A stretch of 64,000 nucleotides of DNA from Adiantum capillus-veneris (GCA_014529385.2 CM043956.1:93093721-93157720); one strand, 5' to 3'; positions 52,198 through 63,079 are shown, numbered from the stretch's first letter. Notes: generated from the sequence alone by a model not told the origin. A program made the numbers and translations.

Positions 52198-52986
52198 TAA
52201 ATTGACAAGGTTTTGCAACGTTTCAATATGGAGAAGGGAAAGGCACTGAGTGTTCCATTGCCACCATATGTGAAACTTAGCAAACAAGATTGTCCTGTGT
52301 CTGAGGAAGAAAAGGCTGAAATGGATAAGATTCCATATGCGTCTGCAGTGGGTAGTTTGATGTATGCAATGATTGCTACTCGCCCAGACATTGCATTTGC
52401 AATGGGAGTAGTAAGTCGATACATGTCAAACCCAGGCAAGAAACATTGGGAGGCAGTGAAAGGAATATTGAGATACCTGAAAGCTACAAAGAGTATGCGT
52501 ATATGCTATGGGAGTCAGGAGCTAAGTGTAAAGGGTTTTACAGACTCGGATTTTGCAGGTGAGTTAGACAACCGAAGGTCTACGTCAGGGTATGTCTTTA
52601 CATTGGCTGGTGGAGCAGTATCATGGCGTTCTAGATTACAAGATTTTGTTACTCAATCTACTATAGAGGCTGAATATGTTGCAGCATCAGAGGCATGCAA
52701 AGAATCAATTTGGCTTAATCGACTAGTAACAGATTTGGGAATCAAAGAAGAGATGCCTGTGTTATATTGTGATAGTCAAAGTGCTATACAATTGGCTCGC
52801 AATCCAGTTTATCACTCAAAGACAAAGCATGTGGATGTGAAGTATCATTTCATCAGGGAAATGCTCGAGGATAAGCAACTTCAGCTTGTCAAAGTTCACA
52901 CCACACAAAATCCTGCTGATCTACTTACAAAAGGACTTCCCTCAGAGAGCTTTGCGCATTTTCGCAAGCAGTTAGGTGTAGGGTAG
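52198..52986 (+). pseudogene. pol: C2 RNase H, 3' of the G2 insertion
   Basis: Continues C2 after G2 (DKVLQRFNMEKGKALSVPLP). RNase H motifs: active-site D in GFTDSDFAGELDNRRSTSG, E in STIEAEYVAASEACKE, D in YCDSQSAIQLARNPVYHSKT, then ADLLTKGLPSESF near the end. Open to a normal stop at 52984. The first codon after G2 reads TAA, part of the junction. This part looks undamaged. Confidence 0.92.
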
Positions 52987-53060
52987 TACATCACTTCTCT
53001 ACATCTCTTCTATATTAGCTTGTATAGTAGCTTCTCTCACACTTAAAGTACCACATTGGA

Positions 53061-53075
53061 CTTTAAGTGGGAGGT
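53061..53075 (+). other. C2 polypurine tract
   Basis: CTTTAAGTGGGAGGT directly before the 3' LTR. Confidence 0.8.
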
Positions 53076-53267
53076 TGTTGGGGTATAAAGCCCAATGTGG
53101 TCGCCCAGGTAAGTGGGCGGGCCGCCAGGTATGTACACATATTCTTTTGTAAAAACCTAATAAGAACTCACTATGCTCTACACATTACAGTAGAGCGAGT
53201 TCACCATATCGTTGTGCTCTTCTTCTCGCACTCTCTCTCGCGTCGCACTTCCGCTCGTACTCCTTCA
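53076..53267 (+). repeat. C2 3' LTR
   Basis: 192 bp, matches 36531-36722 with only a few differences; followed by CAAAT. Confidence 0.93.
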
Positions 53268-53272
53268 CAAAT

Positions 53273-54570
53273 GCAGTTGTAGATTCAAGGGCTGTTTCAG
53301 ATACAAAATTGTGGCATGCACGTTTTGGGCATCTGAATTTTTCCAATTTGCTACGTTTGCAAAAATCTGATATGGTTGCTTCTTTGCCGCCTCTTGAAGC
53401 ACCCGTCAAACATGTTTGTGAAGGTTATATTTTGGGTAAAAAGCAGCGTGTTAAGTTTCCAAAGGATGGGTCAGTCTGTGCTACATGCAAATTGCACTTG
53501 TGCATAATGATGTTTGTGGGCCTAGGCAAACTCCGTCCTTGGGAAATTACTTGTACTTCATGACTTTCATTGATGACTACTCCAGGCATGCATGGGTGTA
53601 TCCGTTGAAAGCTAAGTCCGAAGTGTTCATGTGCTTCAAACAATTTCTTATTATGCATGAAAATGTCTTGAAATGTACTTTGGGCACCCTCCGTTCCGAT
53701 CGAGTGGGGGGAGTATATGTCTTCTGAATTTAATGCATTTCTGGCTAGTTGTGGGATAAAACACCAATGTATGTACAGTGCCGTATACGCCTTAGCAAAA
53801 TGGTGTTGCTAAGAGAAAAAACAGGTCTCTTACAAAAATGGCAAGATGTATAGTCAAGAGTCAAGCTTTACCACATTCATTTTGGCTCGAGGCTGTCATG
53901 TGTGCCACTTATGTACTCAGTAGGTGTCCTACAAAAGCGTTGCAATCTATGACTCCATATGAAGCATGGCATGATAGAAAGCCATCTATTGAGCACATGT
54001 ATGTTTTTGACTATTTGGCATATGCTTTGGTGCCAGGAACACAATGCAAAAAACTGGATGATAAGGCTATCAAATGTATTTTTGTTGGTTATAGTGCTGA
54101 AACCAAAGGTTACAGGTTGTATCATCCACAAACAAAGCATATTCCGGATTCACGGGAAGTAGTGTTTGTGGAAGATTCTGTTCAGCCCTTGCTGTCATGT
54201 ACTAGAGACAGTAATGTAAGCTCACAAGACATTTATGACACTTTGATGCCTCTTTTCAATGGTGAAAGTTCGAATGTAGATTCCAATGAGACAAATGTAC
54301 AACCTATGGGGGTTTCCAAAAATGTTACAGATCAGCCTATTACTGATGCAGATGTACATGATGTACTTTCTAAGGAAAGGGCTGAAAATGAGCAGGCTAG
54401 AGGTATGCCAAAATGGCTGGTGCATACATTGCATGACAGTAAATTGGATGCACCTTTGTCTAGTCGTACTCATTCACACTCTTGCCATGCATCTTATGCA
54501 TCAGATTGTTATGCTTTAGTTGTGTCTAGCTTACATGATGTTGAGGAACCTTTGTCTTTTGATGAAGCAA
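53273..54570 (+). pseudogene. pol: C3 integrase and hinge, 3' of the C2 insertion
   Basis: Resumes with LWHARFGHLNFSNLLRLQKS and HVCEGYILGKKQR (second cysteine of the usual C-x-x-C is tyrosine). Core pieces follow in shifting frames: HNDVCGPRQTPSLGNY (catalytic D kept), a frameshift at LRSD-RVGG, a damaged QNGV stretch near 53800, then an open frame from 53838 (KSQALPHSFWLEAVMCATYVL, YEAWHDRKPSIEHM, FVGYSAETKGYRLYHP). Inactive. Confidence 0.88.
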
Positions 54571-55153
54571 AAATTTTAAAAAATTGGATAGCTATCATGC
54601 AATCAAAATATGGTGCACTTATAGAGTATGACACATGGACTTTATGTGATTTGTCTCCTGGCAAAAAGGCCATTAGTACAAAGTGGGTTTACAAGTTGAA
54701 ACGCAAGCCGGATGGTGAGGTTGATTGCCATAAGTCTCAACTTGTTGCAAAAGGCTATGCAAGGCAAAAAGGCATAGATTATGAAGAAAGATTTGCTCCC
54801 ACTTGTGGTATGACTACTGTTTGTTTTCTATGTGCATTGGTAGCTAATTTTGGTTGGGACGTACATCAATCCGATATTGTTAATGCTTTCTTGAATGGTG
54901 ACATTTTTTAGTTGTATGAGAAAGCTGACACTCATTTGGTTAACGAGGCTTTCGTAATAGTCCAACAAAAATCACATTGTATGTCAAGTGTGAGGGCGAT
55001 GTACTTCTTATTGTTGTTCTTTATGTGGATGATTTGTTGATCACTGGTCCCAATGAGGCACATATTGTTGAATTTACGATTGATTTGAATGCTACTTTCA
55101 AGATGAAAGATTTGGGGTTGTTGCATCATTACTTGGGCATACAATTTAAGTAG
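54571..55153 (+). pseudogene. pol: C3 reverse transcriptase with internal deletion
   Basis: KNWIAIMQSKYGALIEYDTW, KWVYKLKRKPDGEVDCHKSQLVAKGYARQKGIDYEE, VHQSDIVNAFLNGDIF then TAG at 54909-54911. The following LYGLKQ block is missing compared with C4 (about 130 bp), and the next recognisable part is out of frame (YVDDLLITGPNEAH, FKMKDLGLLHHYLGI). YVDD is present. Confidence 0.87.
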
Positions 55154-55966
55154 TGTGATGGTGGTATTGCCTTGTGTCAAAAAAGTTACATAGAGACATT
55201 GCCATGTAAGTTTGGACTTGAGGATTGCAAACCTATTGCCACTTCCATGGAAACATGTTTGAAGTCGAGTCTACATGATTCTAGTGATCCTGCTGATGTT
55301 ACTCTTTACCAAACTGCTATTTACTGCCTCATTTATGTATGCAGCACGAGGCCGGATATTCAATTTACAGTCTCACAAGTCAGCAAATTTACGCATAGCC
55401 CAAGGTCTAAACACTGGCAGGCTGTCAAGAGGAGTTTTTGCTACTTGAGTGGCACTTTACATCTTGGCTTGTTTTATCCCAAGGGGGGATCATTGTCGCC
55501 AGACTTACATGCTTTTTCAGACTCAGATTAGGCTGATTGTTTTGACACGCGAGTGTCCAAAGGTGGTTTTTGTTTCATGATTGGAAGTTCATGTATATCA
55601 TGGTACAGCAAGAAGCAATATACTATGGTCACTTCGAGTTGTGAGGCAGAGTACACGGCAGTCTTCACAGCTCCGATTAAGTGTGTATGGCTCAGACGGC
55701 TTATGGCTGATTTGGGTGTTGGACAGGACAGTGCCAACACTATCTACACTGACAGCCATAGTGCATTGGGAGTTGCAAGGAACCATGTTTTTCATGCTCG
55801 CACAAAGCACATTGAGGTGCATTACCACTATGTTAGGGAGAGACTTTTAGCAGGAGAGGTCAACTTGGATTATGTGCCAACACAAGACAACCTTGCAGAT
55901 CTTTTCACAAAGGCATTGTGTTGTGAGAAGTTCAAAGCTTTGTGCTTACTCCCCTTTGTGGGCTGA
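55154..55966 (+). pseudogene. pol: C3 RNase H
   Basis: CQKSYIETLPCKFGLEDCKPIATSMET, STRPDIQFTVSQVSKF, HWQAVKRSFCYLSGTLHLGLF; a stop at 55529-55531 in SDSD-stop-AD. Then GGFCFMIGSSCISWYSKKQYTM, SCEAEYTAVFTAPIKCVWL, YTDSHSALGVARNHVFHARTKHIEVHYH and NLADLFTKAL to the end. Apart from one stop the domain is whole. Confidence 0.88.
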
Positions 55967-56042
55967 TCATGTCCTCAGGGGATGGCACTTCCTTTTACTC
56001 ATGTGCCAGCTCTCGTTCACCACACCACTCCACGGGGGATTT

Positions 56043-56269
56043 TTTATCATATACATTTGATAGTGATGTGTGTGAACACACTTAGGAACGACGAGGCATT
56101 TTTTCCCTCATTAGGAGGTTTTTCCCCCCGTGCATTGTATATACGCCCATCACTCTATGTCTATCTATCTTTCCATTGCACACTAAGTAATAAACTCTTT
56201 GTTGTGTGCCTTGAGCTTCCTTTGTCTTCTCCAAGTTGTGTGTGTTTTCCTGCAACCCTAATTTCAACA
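56043..56269 (+). repeat. C3 3' LTR
   Basis: 227 bp; matches C6 and the shorter 5' LTR. The first two bases read TT in place of TG. A purine-rich CACGGGGGA lies just upstream. Confidence 0.8.
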
Positions 56270-56643
56270 TCTATGAATTGGGGCTTTGCTGGATCGGGGT
56301 TGTTGCTTATCTTCTATTTTTGTTAGGCTCATCGACATGGTTAGTGTGTCAGGGGTTGAAGGACCTATACGGCTAACACATCAGGGATCTTGGCTTGGCT
56401 TTGCCTAAACCCCCGATGATGGGCATTGAAGAGGCTTGGCACCTAACTTGTATGGTTGGTGTTGATACCCTACCACCTGTTGGTATTTGGGATCCTTTCC
56501 AAATCTCGGGTTCATGGAGGGAGGCAAAGCGGCCTCAGCCTATGTGTGGCTTAGGTAGGTCCCAACGAAGTGGAATTCTTTGCAAATGCTTCCGCAACTT
56601 TGATGTATATTGGAAGGTGTATATTGAAAATTGTGTCAAAGTG
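56270..56643. other. Unassigned sequence right of C3
   Basis: No ORF with recognisable content and no match to other parts of the window that I could see. Confidence 0.5.
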
Positions 56644-57838
56644 TAAATTGTATATTTTGGGCATAGACCCTTGGGGAGGGGTATCTCTCATCCACAAAGG
56701 CGAGCAAGCCGAAAGCTTTGTGGAAAGATTTGAACTTCTCACGCGACAATGCCTTTATGAAAAGATCTGCAAGGTTGTCCTATGTTGGAACATAATCCAA
56801 GCTGATCTCTCCTGCTGTGAGGTAGTAATGCATCTCAATGTGCTTTGTGCGAGCATGAAAAATTGGGTTCCTTACAACTGCCAATGCGCTTTGACTGGCA
56901 GTGTAGATGATGTTGGAAGTGTCCCGTCTAACACCCAAATCATCCATAAGGTGTCTGAGCCATACACACTCAATTGTAGATGTGAAGAATTCTCTGTACT
57001 CAGCCTCACAACTAGAAGTGGCCACAGTAGGTTGCTTCTTGCTCTACCATGATATACATGAACTTCCAAGCATGAAACAAAAACCACTCATGGACACTCA
57101 TGTGTCATAACAACCAGCCCAATTTGAGTACAAAAAAGCGTGTAAATCTGGTGGCAATGATCCCCCTTCGGCCAAAGTATGCACTAGCCATCTTGACATA
57201 CCTCTAGCCTGCTCATTCTCAACCCTTTTCTCATCAAGTACATCATGTACATTTGCATCACTAATAGTGACCTATAACATTTTCAAAACCCCCCATAGGG
57301 TGCACATTTTTCTCATTTGAATTTGCATTCGAACTTCCACCACTAAAAAGAGGCAATAAACTATCATAAACGTCCTGTCAGCTTACATTATTGTCTCTAC
57401 ATCAAAGGCTGAACAAAATCTTCCCACAAACACAACATCACGTGAAACCAAAATATGCTTTGTTTGTGGATGGCACAACCTATAACCTTTGCTTTCAGCA
57501 CTATAACCAACAAAGATACATTTGAAAACCTTACCATACAATTTTTTGTGTTGCGCTTGTGGCTCTAAACCATAAGCCAAACATCCAAAAATAAGCATGT
57601 GCTCAATAGCTGGCTTTCTATCATGCCATGCTTCATATGGAGTCATAGACTGCAACGCTTTCATAGGAAACTTGTTGAGTACATAAGTGGCACACATAAC
57701 GACCTCAAGCCAAAACGAATGTGGCAAAGCTTGACTCTTGACCGTACATTGCACCATTTCCATTAGAGATCTGTTTTTCCTCTCAGCGACACCATTTTTC
57801 TGAGGCGTATACGGCACTGTACATTGGTGTTTTATCCG
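56644..57838 (-). mobile_element. C5: copia remnant of the C3/C4 family
   Basis: Minus strand. 56644-57130 carries RNase H (SCEAEYREFFTSTIECVWL, SQSALAVVRNPIFHARTKHIEMHY, NLADLF); 57160-57390 carries hinge pieces. 57383-57838 carries the integrase C-terminal half (KHQCTVPYTPQKNGVAERKNRS with the catalytic E, PHSFWLEVVMCATYVLNKFP, FVGYSAESKGYRLCHP). Reverse transcriptase is deleted. The integrase breaks off at 57838 within IKHQ, where unrelated sequence begins. Confidence 0.82.
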
Positions 57839-58318
57839 GAGAAAACCATACACCGAGCGAATAAAACCGAGCGTGGCATTTTTTCGAGCGAAAGTAGGGA
57901 GAATTATAACACAAAAAATCTCTACCATAATGTCAAGTGCAACCAGTCCAACAAAAGGGTCAATCCATAGAAGGTGATCGTTGCAACAATATAAATGCCA
58001 AATTGATTAAGTAACACAAGATATCAAAACAATGTAAGTATAATAGGCGCTCATCCTACAATGGCAATTGCAGGGAATCCAAAAAAATAGCCAATCCATA
58101 GGAACTGCAAACCTTAGCTCAAGTAGTCGATGCTATGCTGGCACTCTGGCCCCACACAATCCCTAGAACAACTCTACTTTTGTCAGTGTTGCCTGATGCA
58201 CAAACTCATGAGCTGCAGAATCCAAACCAAGGACTCAAAAATACACAAAGTACATGTGTTTGCACGACACGTACATGAGACGCCTGCTGTCTCTTTTTTG
58301 GAAATCCTCACAAGTACA
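57839..58318. other. Stretch between C5 and the transposase gene
   Basis: No gene seen. 57838 may be the edge of the insertion that carries the transposase, but I find no inverted repeat between here and 61210-61330. Confidence 0.45.
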
Positions 58319-61206
58319 TTAGGGAAAGTCTGCGATGGTCACCGCATAAGTAACCCTCTTTTGAACTGAGCCTGGAGTGCTAACATGAAAAACATGCGAT
58401 GCATTTGTTACCAATATGACCTCTCTCACTAGATGTGCTTCCATGCTTTGGCCCAATGCTATCCTGTCATTGAAGTCTTTGGTTAATTTTGTCCTCCACC
58501 TTACATGCTTTCCATCTCTAAATCTAGCACGGAAAGAGCTCGGTTGTGTTCCACATTGCCCACCAATAATGCGGTTCTGTTGTGCTGTCGTATTATATCC
58601 CTGAAGCACAAATCCATTTTTGTGCAGCATCTCAACCTCCCATGGAAGCAGACATGTTCCCTCTTCCACAACCCACATCCCCGGAGCTGGGCCATGAGGT
58701 CCAATTATCATCCCATCAATATTCCATGCATGAGTGGTACTGTCATTGCAAAACCATAGAAACCCCTCAATAATTCCTTCTGGTTTGGCACCCATGGCTG
58801 GATATTTTCTCCTTCCCCAAAAGCAAAGGGCATGCACACCACTTTGCACATTATCTAAATTGTTGTTTATGAACCTACCACAACGTACTTTCTCTCCGGG
58901 GAGAACACCAAAACACGTCATTTTTCTGCGAGACTCGGTGCGCCTAATCGCCCAAACAGTCCGAGGCACCTTTTTCTCTGGCCAAAGACTAGGAGTAGCG
59001 GAAGTATTTTGCTGGCTATGTTGTACATTGTAAATTGGAGTAGTGACAGTAACAAATTATGGCCTATGAGAGTCTTCTTCAAGAGTTTCATCGGCATCAA
59101 GAAAGATTGAGTGTGATTTTTGCACACTCTTTTCCCTTACTAGAGCTCTATTCATCTCTGGACTTGGTATTTGCATTTCTAAAATTGCTGACTGAGCTAC
59201 ATCAAGAAGTTTTCTATTCGATGTTGATGCTGAATGACTGCTCATAAATCTGGCTGCCAAGTCTGCCATCGTTGGTCCTACGGATGAATGCATGCCCTTC
59301 AAGTAGGCATTGTAGCACACACTTTGAAGAACTGCTAGTGACATATCTGCACAAGTGGCTTCATACAGACCAATGTTATTCTTATAACCAATTGAAGCAC
59401 GCATACTTTCATGTTTTGCCTCAGAAAGATTTGTTCTAGGGACAAAAGCACCTGTCTCATCTTGAGCAACAAATCTGTCTCCCCAATGTGGCACTCTAAC
59501 ATCCCACCATGACAACCATGTTTCCAATGTTGGAATCTCATCCAAAATAGGATGGCCCATTTTCCAAAACTGTTTGAGTTCATCCTTGCATACTTGTGCT
59601 GCATGTTCTGAAGGTGCATGTAACCATTTTCGACACAATATTTTATGCTCCTCTTGGTAAGAGGAACGTATACACTTGACAGTGTGCTTAACCATGCTTT
59701 GCTCCCAATGAAAAACACACGATCTTTCTTCTCAGGCATCTTTTTTTTGGCTCCACCAAAATAGACAGTACGAAATGCAATCCAATTTGCATTTGCCTCA
59801 TCTGCCATAAAACCTCAAAATTCAGGCTTATCAAAACCATGATCAACTACAACATTATTAAGCATTTTCCAAAACTCTATCTGTGCATGCTTGTTTTCCA
59901 CAGTAAATTCACATATTGCCAATGTTAATAGCTCTCTTACATATGGGTCGTAAACATGCGCCGACATAGTAGGCCAGCCCTCCACACGATGAACATGATC
60001 AAAATGCACCCACATATCTTGCAAATTTCCACCAGGGCGCATACGGTTCACCAAATCAACACCACTCCCTAGTCCCATAGTAGACATTTTAAATATATGA
60101 GGTTGTTGTCCAAGTCCAAGCTGACCTGGAAAAAGAACACTGTGGAGGAAGGGATATCTTGATTTTGACTTTAAAGTCAAAATAGACTCCAAGCCAAGAG
60201 GTGTAATTCCTTTTGCCCGTTTAGCTGACTCTAAGGTTCTTTGGACACGCCGCTTGTCTGACAATGGGGTTACGGAATCTAGAAAACAAGAGAACTCTCC
60301 ATCTGTCATTGGTGAGTCACCACCAACTACTTGAGAAACAAGCTTGTCCATAATTAGGTCTTCTGTAGTTTTTCTTTCAAGCTGTTTGGCAGTTGTTAGA
60401 GTATCAAAGGCAGCTCGATGCATTAAGGCATCAAATATTGACTGTTCTGCAATTCTACTCTTCCCCTCTGCAACAGGGTGTTTATGAAAACCTAAATGCA
60501 ATACACATCTAGTAACTCCAGTCTTTTCAGATGGAATACAATAATATATAACTGCACGGAAAGTGTCAATGCACTCTGGCATATGACGGCAATGAAAGCA
60601 TACAAGCTTTCCATTACCCACATCCAAGTGGCCTTTACTAGGAGCACGTGCTAATTTTCCTCTCCATTCAGACTCATTAAATTGTCTCTGTCCCTGACAG
60701 TATGGACATTCTATATTGGAACATCTCAAATGCCCTCCACACCGACTAAAACGAACAGTCCCATTGAATATATCATTACTGCAGATAACATATTCTGTCC
60801 AAACATGCCTATCAAATCTATGTTCCATCCCATACATAGTAGAGTTGTCATTTTGAGGAGGAAGTTCATAAGCAACATACCCATCATAATAAGTAGGCAT
60901 TTCCAAAACCTTAGTGACACTTGTAGCAGAGGAGAGTGCAATACATAGATTGGTTTGCAGAGGAAGAGAACGAATAACATCAAGTACACTTCTGATGCAT
61001 GCAGTGCCATCTTCAACATTGATTGTAGAATCTTTTGAGCCAGCATTTGACGTTGATGGCTGTTCGTTGCAAAGTACCTTGTAAAACTGTGAATATTCGT
61101 GATCCAAATGGTAAAACAACTCATTTGAATCATTACGTGCAGGTTCAATTCTAACCTGCTCACCTTGTAGTGTAAGTGGACGCAAAGAGAAATTTTTGTT
61201 CTCCAA
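58319..61206 (-). pseudogene. MULE-like DDE transposase, three disruptions
   Basis: Read from ATG at 61206. The N-terminal 300 residues include cysteine/histidine-rich segments (CGGHLRCSNIECPYC, CFHCRHMPEC) like the zinc fingers ahead of MULE transposases. The middle has RMRPGGNLQDMWVHFDHVHR and HVYDPYVRELLTLAICEF, then KPEF, an in-frame TGA (59815-59817) and GFMADEANANWIAFRTVYFGG, which looks like the second catalytic D. A frameshift near 59700 follows at VFHWEQS. Then WLSWWDVRVPHWG, TNLSEAKHESM (possible catalytic E) and a third break, in-frame TAA (59057-59059). The C-terminal quarter continues in frame to 58319. Assignment to MULE rests on motif layout, not a search. Confidence 0.6.
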
Positions 61207-61303
61207 CTCAAAATGTTATGTTAAAGCTTCAACAGTGATAGTGCAATGCCTACTTTCAAACATTAGCACAAGCTTCTGCTTATGTTTGGGACCGAAGATA
61301 GTG

Positions 61304-61345
61304 ATATGACGAGCCATTGCACGATACGTTTCAAAGCAGCCCGAG

Positions 61346-61420
<75 letters not shown>

Positions 61421-61682
61421 GTGTTTTAGTGTGTGAGAGTATTCCATTGGTGTTAGGGTTAGTGTAAATTCCTTGCTTGTTTGTGGGTTGCTCTAACGAT
61501 TCTCCTCTTTTGCGTCCTAGTTCTCTCTTAAACTAGGTGGTGCCCCTTGTGTTGTTGGGATTTGGCTGGGGGTTTGTTGTTTTGGTTTGTGTTGTGTTGT
61601 GCCCCAGCCCCATTGAGCAACACGGGAGCCTTGAAGGGTGTCTAGAGGTTGCTCTTCTTGTTGCCCGCCCCGGACCGCCTCA
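61304..61682 (+). repeat. Fragment of a G2-type LTR, opposite orientation
   Basis: Reverse complement of about 340 bp at one end of the G2 LTR (40945-41281), including the hairpin (61516-61537). A (CT)n tract is at 61348-61418, much longer than in either G2 LTR. It ends in CGGACCGCCTCA at the expected LTR terminus. The rest of the 2.7-kb LTR is missing; the transposase region lies directly to its left. Confidence 0.85.
61348..61418 (+). repeat. (CT)n microsatellite
   Basis: 71 bp of uninterrupted CT inside the LTR fragment. Confidence 0.95.
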
Positions 61683-62526
61683 ATATCATTGTGGCTCGGA
61701 CTATTTGACCAAGTGGATCGAGGCTAAAGCAAGTCAAAAGAATGATGCTAGAACCACTGCTGCATTCTCATATAAGTATGTATTCACGAGATATGGACTA
61801 CCAATAGAAATTTTCAGTGATCAGGGAACTCATTTCCTCAATGAGGTAATCGAGTATTTGCTTAATGAGTTTATGGTCATCCATAACAAATCAACTCCCT
61901 ATCACCCACAAGCAAATGGACAAGCTGATCATACGAACAAAATTCTTAGCTTGGTGCTGACTAAAGTGGTTAGTTCAATAAGGATAGACTGGGAAATGAA
62001 TATCCATACTACTCTATGGGCTTATCGAGTTTCATTCAAAATAGCTTTAAATGCTACACCCTTTTAATCTTGTTTATGATCTTGATGCCATACTGCCAAT
62101 AGAATTTCTATTGCCAACATTAAGGGTAGCACGGAATCTTGAGTGGCTTGGACATGAATTTTCAGAAAGACTTGAAGATTTGGAAAAGCTAGATGAGCAA
62201 AGGCTAACTGCTGCAGCTCACATCTATGCACAAAAGCAGAAACAAAAATAGTTTTTTGATTCCCACTTAATCACAAAAGTCTTCAAGAAAGGGGACTTAG
62301 TTTTAGTCTATTCCCTTAAACAACACATTCCCAAGTTTAAGAACATGGAAACGGACCGTTTATCATTGAAGATATATCTCCAAGTGGAGCCGTAAAATTG
62401 TCCACCCTAGATGGTGAACCAATGGCTAATTGGATTACTGGATGTCATTTAATGAAATACAATTTTTCGCTGACCAATGAATTGCTAGAAAGAATGCATG
62501 CATCCAAGCAAAGGAAAATTAAATGA
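61683..62526 (+). pseudogene. pol: G3: gypsy integrase fragment
   Basis: Starts in mid-integrase with ATCATTGTGGCT (IIVA), then after a one-base loss DYLTKWIEAKASQKNDAR. Second D in EIFSDQGTHFLNEV, E missing from its usual place (NGQADHTNKI has D where NGQAE is usual). Continues WAYRVSFKIALNATPF, then with shifts FNLVYDLDAILPIEFLLP, KVFKKGDLVLVYS and GAVKLSTLDGEPMANWITGCHLMKY. The left end is the LTR fragment. Family different from G1 and G2. Confidence 0.85.
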
Positions 62527-62890
62527 TAGAATGTTATTGATGAAGTCCAAGAGGAAGCTCGGCTTTGGGTACTCAAACAAAAATCTGCTCTCAAGAACCA
62601 ACAGATACCAATTCCCATCAACACTCTGGAAATAGATGACCGACAATGGGAATTACCAAAAGATGTTGTTTCAACAGATGATGACTGGTTAGACGAAATG
62701 GACCTCCGCATCAAAGTACAACTCAACAATCATAGCACCAATGCTTTGGTCGACACAGAAGCTAGAGTAAATGCAGTAAGTTATTCCACCTACAAGAAGG
62801 CAACAAGTCAAGCATTGACAGTAGGAATAGCGACAATCAAAGAATGCAACAAGAACCCAACCCCAACATTGGGAGTAGTCAACTTGAACG
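62527..62890 (+). pseudogene. G3 post-integrase region with retropepsin-like segment
   Basis: In the same frame as the integrase end, after TGA TAG. EEARLWVLKQKSALKN, then WLDEMDLRIKVQLNNHSTNALVDTEARVNAVSYSTYKK. The second part aligns with the X2 domain (LRYPIELN, NALLDTGAKYNLLSYG), with E in place of the active-site G. It is cut at 62890 by the G4 LTR. A protease-like domain after integrase is unusual. Confidence 0.5.
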
Positions 62891-62974
62891 TGATGACGAA
62901 GGAAATTTGGAATGGCGGCCTCTACACCAAAACAAACTCCATTGCACCACAAGGGAAATGAGATGAGGGCACCA

Positions 62975-62999
62975 CCTAGTCTTGGAAGCGTGGACTAGG
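62975..62999 (-). promoter_or_regulatory. LTR stem-loop next to GGTGGTGCCC (G4)
   Basis: CCTAGTC (62975-62981) pairs with GACTAGG (62993-62999) around 11 bases. The last pair is C-G where G2 has T-A, a compensating change. Confidence 0.6.
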
Positions 63000-63007
63000 A
63001 CCGCTAC

Positions 63008-63009
<2 letters not shown>

Positions 63010-63077
<68 letters not shown>
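63010..63077. repeat. (GA)n microsatellite in G4 LTR
   Basis: 68 bp of AG repeat directly beside the stem-loop. Confidence 0.95.

Positions 63078-63079
<2 letters not shown>

Larger units (their letters stand above)
36531..53267 (+). mobile_element. C2: copia element hosting gypsy G2
   Basis: Plus-strand copia with two 192-bp LTRs (36531-36722, 53076-53267), TSD CAAAT, primer site and purine tract. About 5.5 kb without G2. All copia domains are present in order. Two catalytic positions are altered: the protease D-S-G reads N-S-G and the reverse transcriptase Y-V-D-D reads Y-V-D-A. G2 interrupts it between reverse transcriptase (SQTEY) and RNase H (DKVLQRF). LTRs nearly identical. Confidence 0.92.
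34560..56269 (+). mobile_element. C3: copia element hosting C2
   Basis: Plus-strand copia with LTRs 34560-34769 and 56043-56269, initiator-Met-like primer site, and gag, protease, integrase, reverse transcriptase and RNase H in order, interrupted by C2 in the pre-integrase segment. Without C2 it is about 5 kb. The flanks do not show a clean target duplication (ACCAC left, TCTAT right), so one end may have recombined with another copy. The coding region has many stops and shifts and a deletion in reverse transcriptase. Confidence 0.85.

Noticed and set aside
40940-52200. A 5-bp target duplication for G2
   Set aside because: AGTAT on the left and TTAA(A) on the right do not match under any LTR boundary I tried, although the C2 reading clearly continues across the insertion.
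57839-61330. Terminal inverted repeats for the MULE-like gene
   Set aside because: I compared the sequence from 57838 with the reverse complement of 61200-61330 and found no convincing match; ends remain undefined.
61282-61467. ORF of alternating L and S
   Set aside because: Translation of the (CT)n tract only.
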